NCBI GenBank assembly: GCA_004556455.1
Contig: SFGY01000024.1
Span: forward strand, 1-14,245
Length of the DNA: 14,245 nucleotides
Reading direction: 5' to 3'
Source: Clostridiales bacterium
GTDB taxonomy: Bacteria > Bacillota > Clostridia > Saccharofermentanales > DTU023
Part shown: piece by piece, positions 1 through 5,291 of the stretch
Layout of the letters: every line of letters begins with the position of its first letter
How positions within the stretch are numbered: the stretch's first letter is position 1
Notes under the pieces: generated by a model
The model's input: only the letters and a program-made list of their open reading frames with translations
Told to the model about the DNA's origin: nothing
Databases searched by the model: none
Position numbers and translations under genes: made by a program

Positions 1-1
1 C

Positions 2-229
2 GGCGCGTATGCCCGGAAAATGCTGATTGACGGGTACATCATCAAGGTCGATTACACCGAGCAGAAAAAGTTAGCTGCCGCTGTCAGCAGGATTGCCACA
101 AACATCAACCACGTCTGCCGCCGCATCAACAGCACCGGGCATTTCTACGATGCCGACGTTGCCGAGCTGAAAGAACGGATGGCTGACGTATGGGAACTGC
201 TGAAAGTGCAGCAGAGAAACGAATTGTAA
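2..229 (+). CDS. MobC-like relaxosome protein, C-terminal part (5' end outside window)
   Basis: The reading frame is open from base 2 and runs to TAA at 227-229, so only the C-terminal 75 or so residues are present. The visible part (GAYARKMLIDGYIIKVDY, then a helical stretch with INHVCRRINSTG, then DVAELKERM near the end) matches the pattern of MobC-type mobilization proteins. Proteins of this family bind the transfer origin and help the relaxase nick it, so the role would be in conjugative mobilization. The next gene starts 20 bases downstream, suggesting one transcript. The relaxase partner is not in the window and would lie upstream or be absent. Family recognition is by eye; confidence is fair because the YARKMLIDGYI segment and the RRINSTG segment occur together. 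An internal ATG at 20-22 is not the true start, since the family motif continues upstream of it. Confidence 0.75.
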   Translation, partial: GAYARKMLIDGYIIKVDYTEQKKLAAAVSRIATNINHVCRRINSTGHFYDADVAELKERMADVWELLKVQQRNEL

Positions 230-249
230 TTCGGGAAAGGAGTACAGAT

Positions 250-468
250 ATGCCGCGCATGAGCAAATCAAAAAAGCTGGAATGGTCGTTTTTCCTGAAT
301 GACCGGGGACGCAAGGCGTACAACACGCTCTGCCGCCGCTGTGTCCATGATTGCAAGCAGAGTTTCCGGGTGGTTGTCGTTATTTGCCCGCATTATCGGT
401 CCAAGAGGGCAAAAAAGGGTGGTACATCTGCGCACTCCCCTCGCGGTCCCGATGGAACACCGCCATGA
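250..468 (+). CDS. Small four-cysteine protein of mobile elements (copy 1)
   Basis: This 72-aa protein starts at ATG 250, with AAAGGAG at 236-242 at good spacing. Four cysteines (C28, C31, C35, C46, spacing C-x2-C-x3-C-x10-C) suggest a small metal-binding or zinc-finger fold, followed by a basic YRSKR segment. Nothing resembles a signal peptide or membrane helix. A clear paralogue lies at 4579-4788, with about 34 of 54 aligned positions identical by eye and the same cysteine spacing. The last 15 or so residues (rich in G, P, S) have no counterpart there. It sits between mobC and the replication initiator, probably in one transcript. I do not know a named family. A nucleic-acid-binding accessory role for the element is inference from the basic, cysteine-rich composition and the context. 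Confidence 0.75.
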   Translation: MPRMSKSKKLEWSFFLNDRGRKAYNTLCRRCVHDCKQSFRVVVVICPHYRSKRAKKGGTSAHSPRGPDGTPP

Positions 469-542
469 ATACCGCAGACACCGAAAGGAAGTGATGCGCC
501 ATCTATATCAAGATTGATACCTCGCTCCCACCGTTCATTCCT

Positions 543-1205
543 TTGCCGCAATTTATGGTAGTCAGCGAACATTCCATCAACGCCAAACTGCTGTATGCCC
601 TCCTGCTGAACCGCACGATGCTTTCGCAAAAATCGGGGTGGGTATCAGAGGACGGAAATGTATATGTCATCTACACAATCAAGCAGATGGCGAATGACCT
701 GAATCGGAGCGAAAGAACGGTAAAAACTGCCTTGTGCGAACTGGAAAATGCCGGGCTGCTGACTCGCGTCCGACAGGGCTTGACCAAGGCAAACAGGCTG
801 TTTCTGCAAATACCCGATGGGGTACAGCTTTCTTCCCCTCTGATGGGCAAAGGCTGCCTTTCAGAAGTGCAGAAAACCGCCCCTCTTGATGGGCAGAAAT
901 TGCCCACAAGTAATACTGATACAGAATATAAAGAACATAGTAAGACCAAAAGAGTAGAGAGTACGCGCCGCCGATATGGAGAGTTTCAAAATGTTTTTCT
1001 GTCAGGCGAGGAATGTACCCGGCTGGAAACGGCTTATCCCGGTAAAGCCGCCGAATACATTGAGCGGCTGTCCCGGTACATGGCTTCCAATGACAGGCAC
1101 TATGCCAACCATTATGCCACCATCAAGAAATGGCTGACCGAGGACAGCAAGGGCGGGAGCGCGAAAAACTACACCTACGACGATAACGAGGGAGAATGTC
1201 TATGA
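543..1205 (+). CDS. RepA_N-type replication initiator, start region probably frameshifted
   Basis: The protein begins with a winged-helix-like domain: AKLLYALLLNRTMLSQKSGW, then YTIKQMANDLNRSERTVKTA and LENAGLL, typical of the N-terminal domain of RepA_N plasmid initiators in Firmicutes. A variable linker follows, then a C-terminal domain that includes YIERLSRYMASN. Such proteins bind the origin and start replication of plasmids or of the circular form of integrative elements. The stop at 1203-1205 overlaps the helicase-loader start (ATGA), so the two are coupled. The start is a problem. The open frame extends upstream to 495 and encodes IYIKIDTSLPPF, which fits the family, yet has no ATG. 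An ATG at 494, just after AAAGGAAG, would enter this frame if one C in the CGCC at 497-500 were absent. The listed TTG at 543 is only the first conventional start codon left in frame; an ATG follows at 555. Confidence 0.75.
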   Translation: MPQFMVVSEHSINAKLLYALLLNRTMLSQKSGWVSEDGNVYVIYTIKQMANDLNRSERTVKTALCELENAGLLTRVRQGLTKANRLFLQIPDGVQLSSPLMGKGCLSEVQKTAPLDGQKLPTSNTDTEYKEHSKTKRVESTRRRYGEFQNVFLSGEECTRLETAYPGKAAEYIERLSRYMASNDRHYANHYATIKKWLTEDSKGGSAKNYTYDDNEGECL

Positions 1206-2047
1206 ATCCGATTTTTACGAAAATGGTTGATGCCGTTGAAGCGGCTAATGCCGCACCTGACGATTACATCAATCCCACTGATGGGCTGAAATACTGTGGT
1301 AAGTGCCACACGCCGAAAGAAGCCTTTTACCCCGCAGACCTTCAGGCACAGGGCTTTACCAAGCACCCGGTTATGTGCAAGTGCGCTGCCGAGCGCCGAG
1401 AACGGGAAGAAATGGAACGTCGGGAATGTGAGCGAATGTCCTACATGACGATGCTCCGCAGCGAAGCGTTCCGTGATATGCCCGCCGCTGGCTGGCGGTT
1501 TGAGTCAGCCGCAGTTCCGACACCTCAACTTGCAAAGGCGAGGGGCTACGCGCAGAACTGGGACGAGTTCAAAAAAGCGGGAATCGGGCTGCTCCTGTTC
1601 GGGAACGTTGGCACAGGAAAATCCTTTGCCGCTGGCTGTATTGCCAACGCTCTGATTGACCGTCTGGAGTCTGTCCTCTTTGTGGGAATGTCTGATGTAG
1701 TCAACCGTATGCAGGGCAATTTCGGTGCGGATCGCGACCATTACATGAAATCGCTTATGCGCCCCGACCTCCTCATTCTGGATGATTTAGGGGCAGAGCG
1801 TAACACCAGTTTCGGCAAGGAGCGAGTATTCGATGTGGTTGACAAGCGGCTGCTGACAGGCAAGCCCATGATCGTCACGACCAATATTCCGCTTTCCGTT
1901 ATGAAGCAAGCCGCCGATCTGGATGACCGCCGCATTTTTGACCGCATCTTGGAAGTCTGCGTCCCGATTCGCTTCGACGGAGAGAATTTCCGTAAGGACA
2001 ACGCCAGCGCAAATGTCAAAAAAGCCGCAAAACTGCTGAATGGGTAA
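1202..2047 (+). CDS. dnaC: DnaC/IstB-like AAA+ ATPase, putative helicase loader
   Basis: This 281-aa protein has a cysteine-rich N-terminal segment (CGKCHTPKEAF, then CKCAAERRERE). An AAA+ core follows, with Walker A GNVGTGKS, Walker B LLILDDLGAE and a sensor-like TTNIPL stretch, as in DnaC/DnaI and IstB-like ATPases. DnaC-type loaders place the replicative helicase on DNA opened by an initiator, which fits its position directly behind the RepA_N-type gene. I prefer ATG 1202 over the ATG at 1196: GAGGGAG at 1188-1194 is 7 bases from 1202 but only 1 base from 1196, and 1202 forms an ATGA overlap with the upstream stop. The gene appears intact. An IstB transposition helper is less likely, because no istA-type transposase is nearby. 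Confidence 0.85.
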   Translation: MNPIFTKMVDAVEAANAAPDDYINPTDGLKYCGKCHTPKEAFYPADLQAQGFTKHPVMCKCAAERREREEMERRECERMSYMTMLRSEAFRDMPAAGWRFESAAVPTPQLAKARGYAQNWDEFKKAGIGLLLFGNVGTGKSFAAGCIANALIDRLESVLFVGMSDVVNRMQGNFGADRDHYMKSLMRPDLLILDDLGAERNTSFGKERVFDVVDKRLLTGKPMIVTTNIPLSVMKQAADLDDRRIFDRILEVCVPIRFDGENFRKDNASANVKKAAKLLNG

Positions 2048-2068
2048 GCCGCTGCAACAGCTTACCCA
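2041..2068. terminator. Hairpin over the stop codon of the helicase loader
   Basis: A 9-bp perfect inverted repeat, TGGGTAAGC (2041-2049) and GCTTACCCA (2060-2068), encloses a 10-base loop and includes the stop codon of the preceding gene. It lies between that gene and the convergent repressor gene. There is no T-run, so termination is plausible but unproven. Confidence 0.4.
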
Positions 2069-2085
2069 CCCATGAGACAGGAATG

Positions 2086-2301
2086 TTATTCAACTGGCTT
2101 TCCTGTTTCTTCTGAAATAAAACGACCCTCAAACCGACAGCCGATCGCCGCTGCAATTTCTTGTAACTCGCTTTCTCTAAAATTATCACGACGCATTTTG
2201 CCGCTGATATTTTGGGTCGTGCAGCCAAGCTGCCTTGAAAGCTGACTGACGGTTACGCCTTGCTTCTTCATAGCAGCCCGGATAACCTGAGCCATACTCA
2301 T
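2086..2301 (-). CDS. Small Cro/CI-type helix-turn-helix repressor
   Basis: This 71-aa protein consists almost entirely of a helix-turn-helix domain: MAQVIRAAMKKQGVTVSQLS, then QLGCTTQNISGKM and ELQEIAAAIGCRF, as in the XRE (Cro/CI) family. It should bind DNA operators as a dimer. The ATG at 2301 is chosen because GGAGG (2310-2314 on this strand) is about 8 bases upstream; a GTG at 2310 overlaps that site and is too close. It is transcribed away from the 60-aa gene and recombinase at 2497-3462. A consensus promoter lies at 2331-2360, and an opposite one at 2394-2422, so it likely represses one or both, as in small phage-like switches. The operator sites are inferred. Confidence 0.85.
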   Translation of the reverse strand: MSMAQVIRAAMKKQGVTVSQLSRQLGCTTQNISGKMRRDNFRESELQEIAAAIGCRFEGRFISEETGKPVE

Positions 2302-2330
2302 TGACTTCACCTCCGGGAATTTTCAAAGTA

Positions 2331-2360
2331 ATTATACATGAGAGCAAGTAGAAATGTCAA
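2331..2360 (-). promoter_or_regulatory. Consensus sigma-A promoter for the repressor gene
   Basis: Read on the minus strand there is a perfect TTGACA (2360-2355), an 18-base spacer and a perfect TATAAT (2336-2331). It lies 30 bases from the repressor start and points at it. A full consensus match suggests strong expression unless repressed. Confidence 0.8.
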
Positions 2361-2371
2361 TTCAGGAGTTA

Positions 2372-2439
2372 CCGGAGAACTGATCCGGAGCTATTGACGA
2401 AAGCCTGAAAACAGCATATAATAGTAACCAATGAGTTAC
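2372..2439. promoter_or_regulatory. Candidate operators between divergent promoters
   Basis: Two short inverted repeats flank the rightward promoter. CCGGA and TCCGG (2372-2376 and 2384-2388) are 7 bases apart. GTAAC and GTTAC (2424-2428 and 2435-2439) are 6 bases apart and lie directly after the -10 box. A further GTTACC at 2368-2373 repeats the second motif. The positions suit autoregulation by the adjacent Cro/CI-type protein, but the binding is inferred. Confidence 0.35.
2394..2422 (+). promoter_or_regulatory. Near-consensus promoter toward the 60-aa gene and recombinase
   Basis: TTGACG (2394-2399), a 17-base spacer and TATAAT (2417-2422) form a near-perfect sigma-A promoter. It points right, opposite to the repressor promoter, and would give a leader of roughly 65 bases before the start at 2497. 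Confidence 0.8.
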
Positions 2440-2496
2440 CAATTAGTAGCGGCACTTCATTCGGCTGACGAACATAACGTCAAATGGAGTGATTAC

Positions 2497-2679
2497 ATGG
2501 TAGAAAACGAAAACTACAAGAGCTACACTGCAAACAATGGAACTGAGCTTCGCTTTCCCAAGGAGAGCGTGATTCAGATGACAGCAGAGCAGAGAGACTG
2601 CTACCAGAACTTTATCAATGTTCTGGCACAAATTCTGATTAAGTATGCTGCCGCAGAAAAAGAAAATCAGAAAAGTTGA
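2497..2679 (+). CDS. Unknown 60-aa protein, first gene of the recombinase transcript
   Basis: The start at ATG 2497 is supported by GGAG at 2486-2489. The frame also has an ATG at 2431, but that one has no ribosome binding site, lies within a few bases of the predicted transcription start and overlaps a candidate operator. The 60-aa product is soluble and mildly charged. It begins MVENENYKSYTANNGTELRF and ends in a helical segment (NFINVLAQILIKYAAAEKEN). I do not recognise a family. Its place directly before a large serine recombinase, under a promoter probably controlled by the divergent repressor, is where a recombination directionality factor or other small control protein can sit, but its sequence gives no direct support for that. 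Confidence 0.6.
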   Translation: MVENENYKSYTANNGTELRFPKESVIQMTAEQRDCYQNFINVLAQILIKYAAAEKENQKS

Positions 2680-2689
2680 ACTGAGTATT

Positions 2690-2712
2690 CCGGGCGGTCA
2701 TTGACCGCCCGG
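2690..2712. promoter_or_regulatory. Perfect 11-bp hairpin before the truncated recombinase
   Basis: CCGGGCGGTCA (2690-2700) and TGACCGCCCGG (2702-2712) are perfectly complementary. The hairpin ends 9 bases before the AGGAGGG ribosome binding site at 2722-2728. There is no T-run. It may act as a translation or processing element, or as an attenuator between the 60-aa gene and the recombinase. Confidence 0.5.
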
Positions 2713-2733
2713 CTCTGTAACAGGAGGGAATCT

Positions 2734-3462
2734 ATGTATAATACGAAAGAGGGTAAAACGTGTGTTATCTATATCCGCGTCAGCAGTGAACGTCAGGTAA
2801 AGGGGTATAGTCTGGACGGGCAGAAACACTATCTGGCTGAATGCGCCGAGCGTCGGGGGATGACGGTTCTTGATACCTACGTTGAAGAAGGCAAAAGCGG
2901 CAAGAGTATCGAGGGACGGACTGAGTTCCAGCGGATGCTGGATGACATTCAGAGCGGAAAAGTGCATACGGACTATGTGCTGGTTTTCAAATTATCGCGG
3001 TTTGGCAGGAATGCGCGGGACGTGCTGAACTCCCTTGAATTCATTATGAAATATGGCGTTCACCTGATGTGCGTAGAAGATGGGCTTGATTCATCAACCT
3101 CTATGGGAAAAATGATGATTACCATTCTTGGCGCAGTAGCTGAGTTGGAACGTGAGAACATCATTGCACAGAGTCTTTTGGGGCGCGAGGAAAAAGCAAA
3201 ATCCGGCGGCTGGAACGGTGGCTTTGCACCCTATGGGTATCGCCTAGTAAAGGGGGATGACAAGAGTAAAGGAAAATTGGAGACTGTTCCGGAGGAAAAG
3301 GCTGTCGTGCAGTTGGTTTTTGATATGTTCCTGAACCGTAATATGGGCTACACGGCAATTTCGGGCTATCTCAATCGAAACGGTTATCTGTCCAAACCAG
3401 CGTTTTACCAAGACTTCGTCGAATTCAGCAAGGTCAGTGCTGGGAGAATGAGGAAAAGTTAA
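2734..3462 (+). pseudogene. Large serine recombinase, truncated after the catalytic half
   Basis: ATG 2734 follows AGGAGGG at 2722-2728. The protein has a complete resolvase-type catalytic domain: YIRVSSERQ with the expected nucleophile S17, then FKLSRFGRNARDVLNSLEF and GAVAELERENI. The start of the recombinase domain follows (GGWNGGFAPYGYR, ISGYLNRNGY). After about residue 218 the similarity to the intact recombinase at 6385-8064 is lost and the frame ends at 242 aa, where members usually have about 500-560 aa. The zinc-ribbon and coiled-coil regions are missing. Composition turns AT-rich just after the break, so a deletion or insertion has removed the 3' half. Site-specific integration by the product alone is unlikely, though the catalytic domain might still fold. 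It is a close relative of the second recombinase, not an identical copy. Confidence 0.85.
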
Positions 3463-3563
3463 GAGAATTATCTTACCTTTATAAAAAGTTCGAAAATATT
3501 CGGAAAGATAATATTTTGCAAAAAGATTGCCCCAGGTTAATAAGAAAGTACAATAAACTTTAA
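3387..3563 (+). pseudogene. Unidentified ORF tail fused at the recombinase break
   Basis: In the frame one base ahead of the truncated recombinase, an open stretch runs through the break and ends at TAA 3561-3563. From about 3441 it encodes a charged, lysine-rich, helical tail (WENEEKLRELSYLYKKFENI and then RKDNILQKDCPRLIRKYNKL). It has no start of its own. A terminator follows 30 bases later, so it reads like the 3' end of a gene whose front was lost. The family is unknown. Confidence 0.35.
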
Positions 3564-3593
3564 TTCATTCGTGGCATTGCAAAGGTAGAAATC

Positions 3594-3624
3594 AAGACAT
3601 CAATCGAAAGGTTGGTGTCTTTTT
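3594..3624 (+). terminator. Intrinsic terminator with GAAA loop
   Basis: A 12-bp stem, AAGACATCAATC (3594-3605) with GGTTGGTGTCTT (3610-3621), contains two G-U pairs, is closed by a GAAA tetraloop and is followed by TTTTT (3620-3624). It points right and sits 30 bases after the ORF tail ending at 3563. Confidence 0.85.
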
Positions 3625-3694
3625 CTATGCCCAAATCCGCACATTCGTATAATATAAATTCTTTTGTTACAATGTAGTCAAAGGAGGAAAGATT

Positions 3695-3781
3695 ATGAAA
3701 ACTACATTTCATCTTGCACTTGATGATGGCGAACGCAGTATGATTATCTGTTCTCTCAATAACCTATGTTATTCAGCATAA
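3695..3781 (+). pseudogene. Truncated 5' end of a small mobile-element gene
   Basis: ATG 3695 follows AAAGGAGG at 3680-3687. The 28-codon frame begins MKTTFHLALDDGERSMII and stops at 3779-3781. The first 24 or so codons look like a normal gene start, while the last four (CYSA) fall in DNA that belongs to the inverted hsdS remnant ending at 3769. I have an impression of similar beginnings in small proteins of clostridial conjugative elements of about 55-65 aa, but cannot confirm it. A TATAAT at 3648-3653 and TACAAT at 3668-3673 are possible -10 boxes. The gene is most likely dead, cut by the junction near 3765. Confidence 0.5.
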
Positions 3782-4361
3782 AATCCTCCTGTAAAATAAG
3801 TTGACTCACGCTGATGAAGGGTGATAAGGTGGTCGAGCTGTGTCAAATACTCGCCAATTCGATACTGTTCTTGCAAGCAGGGCAGTTTAAACTCAATGCT
3901 CATTAGGGTTTCTGCATTCAACTTTGCTCGACTGCCACCTACCAAAAGTGATTCAATATCTGATTGACTTATAGCAAAGGCAAGAAAACTATTATCGGAA
4001 ATTCCCGCCTTTCCTTGAAGGACATGAGCGTGATTATTGACCCAAATACGCCCGTTTACGCATTTTACAGGGTAGTTTTTAAGTCATTCGCTCCATCTTC
4101 AGCAACAAGGACAAATTCTCCATCGTGTGTAAATCCCTCCACATAATCCTGAATTCCGTTTGCACCATAATACGGCGTTGTTCCGTGAACTCGAAGATTT
4201 GCTGCAACAGGGATACGCAGATTATCAAAGCGGTCAGCAACATCTTGAACCTTACGCTGTTCCCAAGTTATATTATCAAAATCTATTTTATAATAAATTT
4301 CAAAATTAAATAAAACTACTTTCTCCTCTCGATTCGATGAATTGAGAGGAGATTTTTTGTT
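3769..4361 (-). pseudogene. hsdS: Inverted, frameshifted hsdS fragment (type I restriction specificity subunit)
   Basis: On the minus strand this reads as the second half of an HsdS protein. It starts at the conserved-spacer sequence DNITWEQRKV (about 4265), followed by a target recognition domain (TTPYYGANGIQDYVEGFTHD, VLVAEDGANDL, GRIWVNNHAHVLQ). The C-terminal conserved region is LVGGSRAKLN, LPCLQEQYRIGEYLTQLDHL and ITLHQRE, ending at TAA (3771-3769). HsdS subunits choose the DNA target of type I restriction-modification enzymes. Two defects make it a pseudogene. No start codon exists between the upstream stop at 4364-4362 and the domain. Also, the A-run corresponding to 4080-4076 has five A where six are needed to stay in frame between NDLK and NYPVK. 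No hsdM or hsdR is nearby. The fragment could be a former silent cassette of a phase-variable hsdS locus, or a plain remnant. Confidence 0.85.
4322..4358 (+). terminator. Strong intrinsic terminator pointing right
   Basis: TCTCCTCTC (4322-4330) pairs with GAGAGGAGA (4344-4352). The loop can extend the stem with ATTC and GAAT (4332-4335 and 4339-4342), and a run of six T follows (4353-4358). No intact plus-strand gene precedes it: the DNA just upstream is the antisense of the hsdS remnant. It probably belonged to a gene lost or displaced by rearrangement. Confidence 0.8.
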
Positions 4362-4370
4362 TTACAAAAA

Positions 4371-4570
4371 TTTTCTAAAAACACCCCCCAAGAATCGTTT
4401 CCCATTTCAAACAAGTGAAAGGATTTTTAATTTTCTTTTCAAAAATACCCCCATTTTTTCGATTCCCGGTTCAAACAAGTGAAGGGGCAAATTTTCTCAA
4501 AGAAATATTTGAAAAATAGGTCAATTTGGGTGTGCATTTCGGCACCCTTTGTCCAAATGAGTGAAAGGAG
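4371..4570 (+). repeat. Repeated leader sequence, two good copies and a third weaker one
   Basis: About 52 bases are repeated at 4371-4422 and 4436-4486. Both begin TTTTC followed by A-rich sequence, pass through a C-run and TTCCC, and share an exact TTCAAACAAGTGAA core (4406-4419 and 4470-4483) plus a purine-rich AAGG-like end. A third, diverged version ends in CCAAATGAGTGAAAGGAG (4553-4570) and supplies the ribosome binding site of the four-cysteine gene at 4579. The third copy also contains a GGGTG and CACCC pair (4528-4532 and 4543-4547). The set looks like tandem duplication of a 5' leader. I see no gene in it. Confidence 0.6.
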
Positions 4571-4578
4571 TTTTTTCT

Positions 4579-4788
4579 ATGGCAAGATTATCAAAGAAAT
4601 TAAAACAGGAATGGGACTTTTTTATCAGTCCCAAAACAGGCAGAAGAACATACAACGATTTGTGCCGAAAATGTCGGAACGACTGTAAACAAAGCTTTCG
4701 GGTAATCGTTGTCAGTTGTCCTCTGTATCGCTCTAAAAGAAGTATCAAATCGACATCAAACAGCAACGATTTCAACGATTCGGGATAA
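4579..4788 (+). CDS. Small four-cysteine protein of mobile elements (copy 2)
   Basis: This 69-aa protein begins at ATG 4579, with GAAAGGAG at 4563-4570. It is the paralogue of the protein at 250-468. They share R-x-SK near the start, EW-x-FF, GR, YN-x-LCR-x-C, DCKQSFRV, VV-x-CP and YRSKR. The cysteines are C29, C32, C36 and C47, in the same C-x2-C-x3-C-x10-C spacing. The tail (rich in S, N, D) differs from copy 1. Base composition is AT-rich like the rest of its module, so copy 1 and copy 2 came from different sources and were not recently duplicated. It opens a module leading to parB and the recombinase. The function is unknown; a zinc-stabilised nucleic-acid-binding fold is inference. Confidence 0.8.
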   Translation: MARLSKKLKQEWDFFISPKTGRRTYNDLCRKCRNDCKQSFRVIVVSCPLYRSKRSIKSTSNSNDFNDSG

Positions 4789-4936
4789 GAGGATAACGGA
4801 TATTCGTTTCAAAATAAAACGGCTTACAGAGAAAAATTCTGATAATTTCGGCACCTTTTCGATACAGAAAAAAGGCCGTCGGGTTATCATTCTCACTCGC
4901 CGTTCAAAACAATTCAACCGGCAGGTAACCGTATAA
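4709..4936 (+). CDS. Doubtful small ORF overlapping the four-cysteine gene
   Basis: A frame open from a TTG at 4709 overlaps the four-cysteine gene out of frame and continues to TAA at 4934-4936. The overlapped part looks like a shadow. The part after 4788 (ITDIRFKIKRLTEKNSDNFG, FSIQKKGRRVIILTRRSKQF) has the look of a real basic protein segment of about 49 residues. It lacks a normal start codon just after the preceding stop; AAGAGG at 4789-4794 could serve a rare ATT start, or the segment may be a 3' remnant. The TAA lies within a 10-bp inverted repeat. Listed because the downstream composition is protein-like, with low confidence. Confidence 0.3.
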   Translation: MSVVLCIALKEVSNRHQTATISTIRDKRITDIRFKIKRLTEKNSDNFGTFSIQKKGRRVIILTRRSKQFNRQVTV

Positions 4937-4957
4937 ATATATAGTTCTTACCTGCCG
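4919..4957. promoter_or_regulatory. Perfect 10-bp inverted repeat before the parB gene pair
   Basis: CGGCAGGTAA (4919-4928) and TTACCTGCCG (4948-4957) are perfectly complementary around a 19-base AT-rich centre. The repeat ends 19 bases before ATG 4977. It has no T-run, so a protein-binding site or a leader hairpin is as likely as a terminator. It could be an operator for the 100-aa gene and parB. Confidence 0.5.
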
Positions 4958-4976
4958 TAAAAGAAAGGACTTAAAT

Positions 4977-5279
4977 ATGATAGCAAACAAAGTATACACA
5001 AGAGATGAAATGAGAGAGGAACATATCATCACCTCCGATTATCGGTTCATAGACAAGGAGGGCGAATACTTCGCAAAACTGATAATGAGAGCAGAGGCAA
5101 GTAAAAATATGATGCGTCTTTTCTTTCAGTTAAGTGACGGAAGAAAAATTATCACGCCGGTATTCTGGTGGCAGAGTTATCTGGGCTTTTACGAAATAGA
5201 TAACGGTACTAATTTGAGATTGATTTATGAGAAAAACGGCAAAGGTATCGCACTTAAAGAAATTGAAATATTGGATTAA
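4977..5279 (+). CDS. Unknown 100-aa soluble protein upstream of parB
   Basis: ATG 4977 follows GAAAGGA at 4962-4968. The product begins MIANKVYTRDEMREEHIITS and has alternating charged and aromatic segments (YRFIDKEGEYFAKLIMR, VFWWQSYLGFYEIDNG, LRLIYEKNGKGIALKEIEIL). This suggests a small mixed alpha-beta fold with no signal peptide or membrane helix. I do not recognise a family. The stop (5277-5279) is 12 bases before the parB start, and the parB ribosome binding site begins at that stop, so the two are almost surely co-transcribed. It may assist maintenance or its regulation; this is a guess from position only. Confidence 0.7.
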   Translation: MIANKVYTRDEMREEHIITSDYRFIDKEGEYFAKLIMRAEASKNMMRLFFQLSDGRKIITPVFWWQSYLGFYEIDNGTNLRLIYEKNGKGIALKEIEILD

Positions 5280-5291
5280 GGAGACATCGAA

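Noticed and set aside
2431..2496. Extension of the 60-aa gene to ATG 2431
   Set aside because: It has no ribosome binding site, the codon lies within a few bases of the predicted transcription start, and it overlaps a candidate operator.
3964..4313. Short plus-strand open frames across 3964-4313
   Set aside because: They are antisense to the recognisable hsdS remnant and have no start signals.
4371..4578. A CRISPR array
   Set aside because: Only two good repeat copies and one weak one exist, they diverge, spacing is uneven, and no cas genes are near.
4479..4688. A 69-codon open frame starting in the leader repeats
   Set aside because: It overlaps the four-cysteine gene out of frame, and the conserved paralogue confirms the other frame.
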